Positions 28,265 to 37,075 of a stretch of DNA of 64,000 bases are shown here, piece after piece. The translations under genes were made by a program, and so were the position numbers. Position 1 is the stretch's first letter; every line of letters starts with the position of its first letter. Source of the stretch: Pseudomonas wayambapalatensis (GTDB lineage Bacteria > Pseudomonadota > Gammaproteobacteria > Pseudomonadales > Pseudomonadaceae); contig CP077096.1 in assembly GCA_014268975.2 (NCBI GenBank), forward strand, positions 863,001-927,000, read 5' to 3'. The notes beneath the pieces are model-generated. The model was not told where the DNA came from. It searched no databases and was given only the letters and a program-made list of their open reading frames with translations.

Positions 28265-30178
28265 ATGTCCGTACGACGCACACGCAAAGACGATGGCAGC
28301 CAATGGACCGTGGCCGACAGCCGCAGTGTTTATGGTATCCGCCATTGGGGCGCTGGTTATTTCGCCATCAATGAAGCCGGGCGTGTCGAAGTGCGCCCCA
28401 ACGGCCCCGACAGCGCGCCGATCGACCTCTTCGAGCAGGTCGACGAGCTGCGCCAGAGTGGCCTGTCGCTGCCACTGCTGGTCCGTTTCCCGGACATCCT
28501 GCAGGACCGCGTACGCCAACTGACCGGTGCCTTCGACGCCAACATCGCGCGCCTGGAGTACCAGAGCCAGTACACGGCCCTTTATCCGATCAAGGTCAAC
28601 CAGCAGGAAGCGGTGGTCGAGAACATCATCGCCACGCAAAACGTCTCCATCGGCCTCGAAGCCGGCTCCAAGCCCGAGCTGCTGGCCGTGCTGGCGCTGG
28701 CGCCCAAGGGCGGTACCATCGTCTGCAACGGCTACAAGGACCGTGAGTTCATCCGCCTGGCACTGATGGGCCAGAAGCTGGGCCACAACGTGTTCATCGT
28801 CATCGAGAAGGAATCCGAGGTCGCCCTGGTGATCGAGGAGGCCGCCGAGCTCAAGGTCAAGCCACAGGTCGGCCTGCGCGTGCGCCTGTCGTCGCTGGCT
28901 TCGAGCAAGTGGGCCGACACCGGGGGCGAGAAATCCAAGTTCGGCCTGTCGGCTGCGCAATTGCTGTCGGTGGTCAGCCGCTTCCGTGATGCCGGGCTGG
29001 ACCAGGGTATCCGCCTGCTGCACTTCCACATGGGCTCGCAGATCGCCAACCTCGCCGACTACCAGCACGGCTTCAAGGAAGCCATCCGCTATTACGGCGA
29101 GCTGCGCGGCCTGGGCCTGCCGGTCGATCACATCGACGTCGGTGGCGGGCTGGGCGTCGACTACGATGGCACCCACTCGCGCAACGCCAGCTCGATCAAC
29201 TACGACATGGATGACTATGCCGGCGTGGTGGTGGGGATGCTCAAGGAGTTCTGCGACGCCCAGGGCTTGCCGCACCCGCATATCTTCTCCGAGAGCGGTC
29301 GCTCGCTGACTGCGCACCACGCCATGCTGGTGATCCAGGTCACCGACGTCGAAAGCCACAACGACGAAGTGCCGACCATCGAGAACAAGGAGGCGCTGCC
29401 CGAGACCGTGCAGTGGCTGGCCGACCTGCTCGGCCCGACCGACATCGAGATGGTCACCGAGACCTACTGGCGCGCCACCCACTACATGGGTGACGTGGCT
29501 GCGCAGTATGCCGATGGCAAGATCAGCCTCTCCGAGAAAGCCCTGGCCGAGCAATGCTACTTCGCTGTGTGCCGTCGCCTGCACAACTCGCTCAAGGCTC
29601 GCCAGCGTTCGCACCGCCAGGTGTTGGACGAGCTCAACGACAAGCTCGCCGACAAGTACATCTGTAATTTCTCGGTGTTCCAGAGCCTGCCCGACACCTG
29701 GGCCATTGGCCAGGTACTGCCGATCATCCCGCTGCACCGCCTGGACGAAGAGCCCATGCGCCGCGCGGTGCTGCAGGACCTGACCTGCGACTCCGATGGC
29801 AAGATCAACCAGTACGTCGACGAGCAGAGCATCGAGACCAGCATGCCGGTGCATGCCGTACGCGAAGGTGAGGACTACCTGCTGGGCGTGTTCCTGGTCG
29901 GCGCCTACCAGGAAATCCTTGGGGACATGCACAACCTGTTCGGTGACACCGACTCGGTGAACATCTACCAGAACGCCGACGGCAGCGTGTACCACGCTGG
30001 CATCGAGACCCACGACACCATCGAGGACATGCTGCGCTACGTGCACCTGTCGCCGGAGGAGTTGATGACCCACTACCGCGACAAGGTCGCCAGCGCCAAG
30101 ATCAGCGCCCGTGAGCGGACCCAGTTCCTCGACGCGCTGCGCCTGGGCCTGACTCGGTCTTCGTACCTGTCGTCGTGA
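28265..30178 (+). CDS. speA: Biosynthetic arginine decarboxylase
   Basis: PLP enzyme converting arginine to agmatine for putrescine and spermidine synthesis. The 637-residue length is typical. It has the alanine-racemase-type barrel with the PLP lysine in [30 protein letters not shown] and [14 protein letters not shown], and a C-terminal domain with the PDTWAIGQ and CDSDGKI motifs; the latter includes the cysteine-aspartate pair of the active site. A ribosome site (ATAGGGGAC) precedes ATG 28265. Flanked by sui1 and a hairpin shared with the MATE gene. Confidence 0.97.
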   Translation: MSVRRTRKDDGSQWTVADSRSVYGIRHWGAGYFAINEAGRVEVRPNGPDSAPIDLFEQVDELRQSGLSLPLLVRFPDILQDRVRQLTGAFDANIARLEYQSQYTALYPIKVNQQEAVVENIIATQNVSIGLEAGSKPELLAVLALAPKGGTIVCNGYKDREFIRLALMGQKLGHNVFIVIEKESEVALVIEEAAELKVKPQVGLRVRLSSLASSKWADTGGEKSKFGLSAAQLLSVVSRFRDAGLDQGIRLLHFHMGSQIANLADYQHGFKEAIRYYGELRGLGLPVDHIDVGGGLGVDYDGTHSRNASSINYDMDDYAGVVVGMLKEFCDAQGLPHPHIFSESGRSLTAHHAMLVIQVTDVESHNDEVPTIENKEALPETVQWLADLLGPTDIEMVTETYWRATHYMGDVAAQYADGKISLSEKALAEQCYFAVCRRLHNSLKARQRSHRQVLDELNDKLADKYICNFSVFQSLPDTWAIGQVLPIIPLHRLDEEPMRRAVLQDLTCDSDGKINQYVDEQSIETSMPVHAVREGEDYLLGVFLVGAYQEILGDMHNLFGDTDSVNIYQNADGSVYHAGIETHDTIEDMLRYVHLSPEELMTHYRDKVASAKISARERTQFLDALRLGLTRSSYLSS

Positions 30179-30183
30179 TCGGC

Positions 30184-30216
30184 GGGCCGCTCCTGCAAGG
30201 TTTGCTGGAGCGGCCC
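30184..30216. terminator. Bidirectional hairpin between speA and the MATE gene
   Basis: A perfect 10 bp stem GGGCCGCTCC (30184-30193) / GGAGCGGCCC (30207-30216) with a 13-base loop, lying in the 42 bp between two convergent genes. T-tracts are poor on both sides. Confidence 0.7.
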
Positions 30217-30220
30217 TGCT

Positions 30221-31558
30221 TCAATCGATCCACGCTCCCCGCTGCTGCAACCGCCACCCCACCCACCCCAGCGTCACCGCGCGCAATCCCATGAACCCGA
30301 GAAACGCCAGCCACAATCCATGGTTGCCGAACCCTCGCAGGGCGAATGCCAGCGGCAACGCGATCGCCACCGATACCAGCATCGCGTTGCGCATCTCGCG
30401 CGCTCGAGTAGCGCCGATGAACAGGCCATCCAGCAGATAGCTCCACACCGCTACCAGCGGCAGCAGCGCCAGGTAAGGCAGGTAAGGGTAGGCTGCGTCA
30501 CGCACGCTCTGGATGTCGGTCTGCAGGTCGATGAACAAGTGCCCACCCAGCAGAAACAGCCCGGCAAAGACCAGACTGACGATCAGTGACCAACCACAGG
30601 CGACCACCAGCGAGCGGCGCAGGGTGTCGCGCTCACGTGCGCCGATGGCGTGGCCGCACAGGGCCTCTACCGCATGCGCCAGGCCGTCCAGGGCATAGGC
30701 AGTCAGCAGCAGGCCATTGAGCAGCAGCGCGTTGGCCGCGACCGTCGCTTCACCCAGGCGCGCGCCCTGCACGGTGATCAGCAGGAACACCAGTTGCAGC
30801 GCCAGGCTGCGCAGGAAGATATCGCGGTTGACCGCCAGCAGCGGGCGCCAAGCCTGCCAGCGTTTCAGCGCAGCCCAGGCGATGCGCCCTGGATAGGCAA
30901 GCAGTGCAGGGCGGGTCAGGGCAAGGCCCAGCAGGGCCGCGCTCCATTCGGCGATCACCGAGGCCCGCGCCGAACCGAGTACGCCCCAGTCCAGTCCGAG
31001 CACGAACCACAGGTTGAGGACGATGTTCAGCAGGTTGGTGGTCAGCAGGATCGCCAGCGGCGCACGAGCATTCTGGGTGCCGAGGAACCAGCCGACCAGG
31101 GCATAGCTGGCCAGTGCCGCCGGCAGGCCGAGCAGGCGGGTATGGAAGAAGGCTTCGGTCGAGGCTTGCAGGGCCTCGCTGGGCTGCATCGCCTGTAGGG
31201 CCAACTGGCTAAGGGGCAGGGCGAGCAGGCCGATCAGCACGGCGAACGCCAGCGCCAGCAGCAGCCCCTGAACCAGCACCTGGCGTAGTGCGGCGCCGTC
31301 GGCGCGACCGGCGGCCTGGGCTGCAAAACCGGTCGAACCCATGCGCAGGAACCCCATCAGGCCGACCATGAAGGTGAACAGTGTGGCGCCAACGGCGACG
31401 GCACCGAGCTGGTGGGCGTGGGGCAGATGGCCGATGACCGTGCTGTCGACCAGTGCCACCAACGGCACCGAGATGTTCGAAAGAATCATCGGCGCGGCCA
31501 AGGCCCAGACCTTGCGGTGGGTGAGGCGGTGCTGCCAGTCGTTGAGCAGTGAGGGCAT
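30221..31558 (-). CDS. MATE family efflux transporter
   Basis: 445-residue polytopic inner-membrane protein of the DinF/NorM-like multidrug and toxin extrusion family, normally driven by Na+ or H+. About twelve membrane helices are visible in two halves. The N-terminal helix contains ALAAPMILSNISVPLVALVD and a PxxxxD-type pattern, and a later repeat has GHAIGAR. ATG 31558 (MPSLLNDWQHRL) starts just before the first helix; the longer in-frame extension crosses a REP element and is not real. Substrate unknown. Confidence 0.92.
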   Translation of the reverse strand: MPSLLNDWQHRLTHRKVWALAAPMILSNISVPLVALVDSTVIGHLPHAHQLGAVAVGATLFTFMVGLMGFLRMGSTGFAAQAAGRADGAALRQVLVQGLLLALAFAVLIGLLALPLSQLALQAMQPSEALQASTEAFFHTRLLGLPAALASYALVGWFLGTQNARAPLAILLTTNLLNIVLNLWFVLGLDWGVLGSARASVIAEWSAALLGLALTRPALLAYPGRIAWAALKRWQAWRPLLAVNRDIFLRSLALQLVFLLITVQGARLGEATVAANALLLNGLLLTAYALDGLAHAVEALCGHAIGARERDTLRRSLVVACGWSLIVSLVFAGLFLLGGHLFIDLQTDIQSVRDAAYPYLPYLALLPLVAVWSYLLDGLFIGATRAREMRNAMLVSVAIALPLAFALRGFGNHGLWLAFLGFMGLRAVTLGWVGWRLQQRGAWID

Positions 31559-31572
31559 GCGATTGCGCTTAT

Positions 31573-31600
31573 CCTGTGGGAGCGGGCTTGCCCGCGAAGG
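31573..31600. repeat. Single REP element upstream of the MATE gene
   Basis: TGTGGGAGCGGGCTTGCCCG followed by CGAAGG, the P. putida REP type, unpaired here. It lies in the 204 bp divergent region between the MATE gene and the macroglobulin gene. Confidence 0.8.
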
Positions 31601-31762
31601 GGCGCACGGCGGCCCCGGTTTTCGGCTGCTGGCCATTGTACCGGCCAGGCAACCAATCCGTGCGAACGCGGTCTCATTTGCCACTGCAGCGCAGGTAGCC
31701 TGCCTGACGTTGCGCTATAGTTTCTGCCCTCACCACCCTGCTGCCGAAGAGTCCTCTCTCCT

Positions 31763-34700
31763 ATGCTCAACAAAGGATTGTTGCTGGCCTGCGCGCTGGC
31801 CCTGCTCAGTGCCTGTGATTCCTCTTCCAAGGACACCCCCGCGCCGGCTGAAAAGCCCGCGGCCAGCGTGCCTGCCGAAGCCAAGCCCGCCAAGCGCGAG
31901 GACCCGGCAGCGCTCGCCAAGCGCTACGCCGACCGTGAACTCAACGTGCTGGACGTCTCGGAGGTCCAGCTCGACGGTGCCAGTACCCTGTCGATCAGCT
32001 TCTCGGTGCCGCTCGATGCCAACCAGGACTTCGCCGCCAAGGTGCACCTGGTCGATACCGTCAAGGGCAAGCTCGACGGCGCCTGGGAGCTGTCCGACAA
32101 CCAGATGGAACTGCGTCTGCGCCACCTCGAGCCGCAGCGCAAGCTGGTGCTGACCGTCGACAAGGGCCTGCTCGCGGTCAACGGCAAGACGCTTCAGGGT
32201 GAGTCGGTCAGCCGCCTGGAAACCCGCGACATGCAGCCGACCATCGGTTTTGCCAGCCGTGGCTCCCTGTTGCCCACCCGCCTGGCCGAAGGCCTGCCGG
32301 TGATCGCCCTGAACGTCGACAAGGTCGATGTCGAGTTCTTCCGGGTCAAACCGGAAATGCTCTCGACCTTCCTGGTCAACTGGGGCCGAAACAGCAGCCT
32401 GTACTACTACCAGTCCAAGGAAACCCTGGACATGGCCGAGCTGGTCTACAGCGGCCGCTTCGACCTGAACCCTGCACGCAATACTCGCGAAACCGTACTG
32501 CTGCCGATCGCCGGGATCAAGCCGTTGCAGGAGCCGGGCGTCTACCTGGCGGTGATGCGCGCCTCCGGCACCTACGACTATTCGCAACCGGCGACCCTGT
32601 TCACCCTCAGTGATATCGGCGTGTCCGCGCACCGCTACCGTGACCGCCTGGACGTGTTCGCCCAGGCCCTCGAGGGCGGCAAGGCCCTGAGCGACGTGAC
32701 CCTCGAGCTGCACGACGACAAGGGCAAGCTGCTGGCCCAGGCCAAGACCGATGGCAAGGGCCATGCCGAGTTGCCGATCACGGCCAAGGCCGACACCCTG
32801 ATCGCCACCCAGGACGTGCACACCACGCTGCTGCGCCTGAACACCGCCGCACTGGACCTGGCCGAATTCGACATCGCCGGCCCGCAAGCCAATCCGCTGC
32901 AGTTCTTCATCTTTGGCCCGCGTGACCTGTATCGCCCCGGCGAAACCGTACTGCTCAACGGCCTGCTGCGCGACCAGGACGGCAAGCCGGTCAAGGCTCA
33001 GCCGGTGACGGTCGAAGTGCGTCGCCCTGATGAGCAGGTCAGCCGCAAGTTCGTCTGGGAGGCCGACCAGAACGGCCTGTTCCAATATCAGCTGCAATTG
33101 GCTACCGAGGCGCCGACCGGGCGCTGGCAACTGCTGCTCGACCTCGGCGGTGGCCGCAAGCAGGTCTACGAGTTCCTTGTCGAAGACTTCCTGCCCGAGC
33201 GCCTGGCGCTGGAGCTCAAGGGCAGCAAGACCCCCCTCAGCCCCGAACAGACCGCACGCATCCAGGTCAATGGCCGCTATCTGTATGGCGCGCCAGCTGC
33301 CGGCAACCGCCTGAGCGGCCAGGCCTACATCCGCCCGCTGCGTGAAGCCGTACCGGCGCTGCCGGGTTATCAGTTCGGCTCGGTTACCGAGAGCGAACTG
33401 ACCCAGGACCTGGAACTCGATGAAGTCACCCTCGACCAGGCCGGCAAGGCCACCGTCGATATCGAGAGCCGCTGGGCCGAGGCCCGCTCGCCGCTGCAAT
33501 TGACCGTGCAGGCCAGCCTGCAGGAGTCTGGCGGTCGCCCCATCACCCGGCGTCTGGAACAGCCGATCTGGCCGGCTGAACGCCTGCCGGGCCTGCGCGG
33601 CCTGTTCGATGGCGAAGAGACCGACAGCGATGCCCCGGTGCAGTTCGAGGTGCTGGTCGCCGACCGCGACGGCAACAAGCTCGCCGCCGACGACCTCAAG
33701 GTGCGGTTGATCCGCGAGCGTCGCGACTACTACTGGAACTACTCGCAAAGCGATGGCTGGAGCTACAACTACAACGAGAAATTCCTCACCCAGAGCGAGG
33801 AAACCGTCAGCGTCAAGGCCGGCTCCACCGCCAAGTTGACCTTCCCGGTGGAGTGGGGGCCTTACCGCGTCGAGGTCGAAGATCCCGAAACCGGGCTGGT
33901 ATCCAGCGAGCGCTTCTGGGCCGGTTACCGCGCCCAGGACAACGCCGAAGGTGGGGCAGTACGCCCTGACCAGGTCAAGCTGGCGCTGGACAAACCTTCC
34001 TACGTCGACGGTGCCACCGCCAAGGTTACCGTCACGCCACCTGCGGCCGGCAGCGGCTACCTGATGATCGAGTCCAGCGACGGTCCGCTGTGGTGGCAGG
34101 AGATCGACGTACCTGCCGAAGGCAAGACTTTCGAGGTCGAGCTGGACAAGAAATGGGCCCGCCACGACCTCTATATCAGCGCCCTGGTGATTCGTCCGGG
34201 TGAGCGCAAGGTCAATGCTACGCCCAAACGCGCCGTCGGTGTGCTGCACCTGCCGCTGGACCGCGCCGAGCGCAAGCTGGCGGTCAGCCTGCAGGCGCCG
34301 GAGAAGATGCGCCCCAAGCAGCCCCTGACCGTGAAGTTCAAGGCCGTCAATGCCGACGGCAGCGTGCCGAAGCAGGTGCATGTGCTGTTGTCTGCGGTGG
34401 ATGTGGGCATCCTCAACATCACCGACTTCAAGACCCCCGACCCCTTTGCCAGCCTGTTCGGTCGCAAGGCCTACGGCGCCGACCAGTTGGATATCTACGG
34501 CCAGTTGATCGAAGCCGGCCAGGGCCGCCTGGCGAGCCTGGCCTTCGGGGGTGACGCCGCCATGGCCAAGGGTGGCAAGCGCCCGAACACCACGGTCACC
34601 ATCGTCGCCCAGCAGAGCCTGCCGGTGACGCTCGACGAGAAGGGCGAAGGGCAGGCCACAGTCGATATCCCCGACTTCAACGGCGAACTGCGCCTGATGG

Positions 34701-36664
34701 CGCAAGCCTGGTCCGACGAGCACTTCGGCATGGCCGAAGGCAAGACGGTCGTCGCTGCACCGCTGATCGCCGAGCTGTCGGCGCCGCGCTTCCTCGCCGG
34801 TGGCGACCAGACTCGCCTGGCCCTGGACCTGGCCAACCTGTCTGGCCGTGCCCAGCAGCTCAACGTGCAGGTGACCACCGACGGGCAACTCGACCTCGCC
34901 GGTGCCGCCCAGCAGAGCATCAACCTTGCCGAAGGCCAGCGCAGCACGCTGATGATTCCGGTGCAGGCCCGCGGTGGCCTGGGGCAGGGCAAGGTGCACG
35001 TGCGTGTCGATGGCCTGCAGTTGCCTGGCGAGACGGCCACCGGCTTCGAGCGCGAATGGACCCTGGGTGTGCGCCCGGCGTATCCGGCGATGCTCAAGCA
35101 CTACCGCGTGGCGCTCAAGGACCAACCCTGGACTTTGCCCGAGAACGAGCTGGCCGAGTTCGAACCGGCAGGCCTTGAAGCCAGCCTTGCGCTGTCGAGC
35201 CGCCCACCGCTGAACCTGGCCGAGCAGATCCGTGCCCTCGAAGCCTACCCCTACGGCTGCCTGGAGCAGACCACCAGTGGCCTCTATCCCTCGCTCTATG
35301 CCGATGCCGACAGCCTCAAGCGTCTTGGTATCAAGGGTGAGCCGACCGATGTGCGCAAGCGCAAGATCGAAATGGGCATCGAGCACTTGCTTGGCATGCA
35401 GCGCTACAACGGCAGCTTCGGCCTGTGGAGTTCGGACAGCGAGGAGGAGTACTGGCTGACCGCCTACGTCACCGACTTCCTTCTGCGTGCGCGTGAGCAA
35501 GGCTACGGCGTGCCTGCCGAGGCCTTGAAGAAGGCCAACGAGCGCCTGCTGCGCTATCTGCAGGAGCGCAACCTGATCGAGGTCGACTACAGCCAGGACG
35601 CCGAACACACCCGCTTTGCCGTGCAGGCCTACGCCGCGCTGGTGCTTGCCCGCAGTCAGCAAGCGCCGCTGGGTGCGCTGCGCAGCCTGTTCGAACGCCG
35701 CAGCGATGCCCGCTCCGGCCTGCCGCTGGTGCAACTGGCGGTGGCGCTGGACAAGATGGGCGACAAGCCGCGCTCGCAGCAGGCGTTGCAGGCAGGCCTG
35801 GCGATAGGCCGTGGCAAGGGTTGGCTGGCCGACTACGGCAGCGCCGTGCGTGACCAGGCACTGATCCTGGCGCTGCTTCAGGAGAACAACCTGGCCAGCA
35901 ACCAGGTCGATCAACGCCTGTTCGCGTTGTCCGACGAACTGGCCTCCAACCGCTGGCTGTCGACCCAGGAGCGCAATGCGCTGTTCCTCGCCGGTCGCGG
36001 CCTGCTGGGCAAGCCTGAAGGCAACTGGCAGGCGCGTCTGGACAGCGCCGGTGAGGTTCGCGAGTTCAACAACACCGAATCGGGCATGAAGCTCGAAGGC
36101 CCGTTGCTGGCATCGCCGCTGAGCATCCAGAACCAGGGCAGCGATACGCTGTACCAGCAGTTGACCCTGTCCGGCTATCCGCGCCAGGCGCCTGCGGCCA
36201 GCAGCAATGGTATGGAGATCCGTCGCGAGTACCTGGGCATGAACGGCCAGGCCCTGGACCTGCGCAACCTGAGCAGTGGCGACCTGGTGCTGGTGCACCT
36301 GGCGCTCAAGGCCCAGAGCCAGGTGCCGGATGCGCTGGTGGTCGACCTGCTGCCGGCGGGTCTGGAGCTGGAAAACCAGAACCTGGCCCAGAGCGCCGCC
36401 AGCCTCGACAACGCCAGCAGTGCCGTCAAGCAGTGGCGCGAATCGATGCAGAACGCCAGCGTGGTGCACCAGGAGTACCGCGACGACCGTTATGTGGCCG
36501 CCCTCAAGCTCGACAGCTACGGCACCACGCACCTGTTGTACCTGGCGCGTGCGGTAACGCCGGGCAGCTATCGCATTCCGCCGCCGCAGGTAGAGTCGAT
36601 GTACCGGCCGAACCTGCAGGCAGTGGGGGATAGTCAGGGCGAGATGGTGGTGCGTAGCCGTTGA
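31763..36664 (+). CDS. Alpha-2-macroglobulin-family lipoprotein with intact thioester
   Basis: Periplasmic protease trap anchored as a lipoprotein, thought to protect the cell if the outer membrane is breached. The 1633-residue product starts with a lipobox (ALALLSAC) and proline/alanine linker. It continues through multiple macroglobulin strands domains and a bait-like region (RRDYYWNYSQSDGW area). The complement-like domain has the thioester motif PYGCLEQT, cysteine near residue 1166. It is followed on the opposite strand by a small membrane protein and then pbpC; in E. coli the homologue yfhM is paired with pbpC too, supporting a shared envelope-repair role. Confidence 0.94.
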   Translation: MLNKGLLLACALALLSACDSSSKDTPAPAEKPAASVPAEAKPAKREDPAALAKRYADRELNVLDVSEVQLDGASTLSISFSVPLDANQDFAAKVHLVDTVKGKLDGAWELSDNQMELRLRHLEPQRKLVLTVDKGLLAVNGKTLQGESVSRLETRDMQPTIGFASRGSLLPTRLAEGLPVIALNVDKVDVEFFRVKPEMLSTFLVNWGRNSSLYYYQSKETLDMAELVYSGRFDLNPARNTRETVLLPIAGIKPLQEPGVYLAVMRASGTYDYSQPATLFTLSDIGVSAHRYRDRLDVFAQALEGGKALSDVTLELHDDKGKLLAQAKTDGKGHAELPITAKADTLIATQDVHTTLLRLNTAALDLAEFDIAGPQANPLQFFIFGPRDLYRPGETVLLNGLLRDQDGKPVKAQPVTVEVRRPDEQVSRKFVWEADQNGLFQYQLQLATEAPTGRWQLLLDLGGGRKQVYEFLVEDFLPERLALELKGSKTPLSPEQTARIQVNGRYLYGAPAAGNRLSGQAYIRPLREAVPALPGYQFGSVTESELTQDLELDEVTLDQAGKATVDIESRWAEARSPLQLTVQASLQESGGRPITRRLEQPIWPAERLPGLRGLFDGEETDSDAPVQFEVLVADRDGNKLAADDLKVRLIRERRDYYWNYSQSDGWSYNYNEKFLTQSEETVSVKAGSTAKLTFPVEWGPYRVEVEDPETGLVSSERFWAGYRAQDNAEGGAVRPDQVKLALDKPSYVDGATAKVTVTPPAAGSGYLMIESSDGPLWWQEIDVPAEGKTFEVELDKKWARHDLYISALVIRPGERKVNATPKRAVGVLHLPLDRAERKLAVSLQAPEKMRPKQPLTVKFKAVNADGSVPKQVHVLLSAVDVGILNITDFKTPDPFASLFGRKAYGADQLDIYGQLIEAGQGRLASLAFGGDAAMAKGGKRPNTTVTIVAQQSLPVTLDEKGEGQATVDIPDFNGELRLMAQAWSDEHFGMAEGKTVVAAPLIAELSAPRFLAGGDQTRLALDLANLSGRAQQLNVQVTTDGQLDLAGAAQQSINLAEGQRSTLMIPVQARGGLGQGKVHVRVDGLQLPGETATGFEREWTLGVRPAYPAMLKHYRVALKDQPWTLPENELAEFEPAGLEASLALSSRPPLNLAEQIRALEAYPYGCLEQTTSGLYPSLYADADSLKRLGIKGEPTDVRKRKIEMGIEHLLGMQRYNGSFGLWSSDSEEEYWLTAYVTDFLLRAREQGYGVPAEALKKANERLLRYLQERNLIEVDYSQDAEHTRFAVQAYAALVLARSQQAPLGALRSLFERRSDARSGLPLVQLAVALDKMGDKPRSQQALQAGLAIGRGKGWLADYGSAVRDQALILALLQENNLASNQVDQRLFALSDELASNRWLSTQERNALFLAGRGLLGKPEGNWQARLDSAGEVREFNNTESGMKLEGPLLASPLSIQNQGSDTLYQQLTLSGYPRQAPAASSNGMEIRREYLGMNGQALDLRNLSSGDLVLVHLALKAQSQVPDALVVDLLPAGLELENQNLAQSAASLDNASSAVKQWRESMQNASVVHQEYRDDRYVAALKLDSYGTTHLLYLARAVTPGSYRIPPPQVESMYRPNLQAVGDSQGEMVVRSR

Positions 36665-36670
36665 TGCGAC

Positions 36671-36698
36671 TGTGGGAGCGGGTGACTCCGCTCCCACA
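36671..36698. terminator. Bidirectional terminator-like hairpin after the macroglobulin gene
   Basis: A perfect 11 bp stem TGTGGGAGCGG (36671-36681) / CCGCTCCCACA (36688-36698) with a 6-base loop, between convergent genes. It shares the GTGGGAGCGG arm of REP elements, so it may be a REP derivative used as a terminator. Confidence 0.7.
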
Positions 36699-36722
36699 GG
36701 TTCATGGATGGCGAGCCTCGGG

Positions 36723-37016
36723 TCAGTGAATGATCCAGCTCAACACCCACAAGCCCAGCACCAGCCAGATGATGCCCATCACGATCGACGCCCGCATGAA
36801 CGCCCGGATCGCCGAGTACAGCAGCATCAGCCCGACGATCAGCGCAAGGATGCTGACCAGCGAGGTGTCCATGCCCAAGGTGCGCGCCAGCCCGTCGATG
36901 AAATTGCCGCCGGCATTGGCCAGCAGATTGAACAGCCCGCTCATGATATCGACGATGAACTTGATCACCGCGCCCAGCGCCTGGCCCAACCACTCGAAAA
37001 ACCCTTCTACATGCAT
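36723..37016 (-). CDS. Small membrane protein between macroglobulin and PBP1C genes
   Basis: 97-residue protein not recognised as a named family. The first half is an amphipathic or membrane-associated helix (WLGQALGAVIKFIVDIMSGL), and the second half holds two clear membrane helices (SILALIVGLMLLYSAIRA and ASIVMGIIWLVLGLWVLS). ATG 37016 follows AGGAAGCAGCT. It diverges from pbpC and converges on the macroglobulin gene, so a link to cell-envelope upkeep is suggested only by position. Confidence 0.78.
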   Translation of the reverse strand: MHVEGFFEWLGQALGAVIKFIVDIMSGLFNLLANAGGNFIDGLARTLGMDTSLVSILALIVGLMLLYSAIRAFMRASIVMGIIWLVLGLWVLSWIIH

Positions 37017-37075
37017 AGCTGCTTCCTGATGATCATCCCAAGCCTTTGGCCATCGTTCGATGGGGTCGGTTCCCG

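Noticed and set aside
28250..30073. 607-codon minus-strand frame antisense to speA
   Set aside because: Covered by the intact speA gene; composition is that of a shadow frame.
31730..36697. 1655-codon open frame antisense to the macroglobulin gene
   Set aside because: It mirrors the sense gene almost exactly in span and shows a composition (QVQ, HLQ, Gln/His/Val-rich) typical of GC-driven antisense frames; no domain seen.
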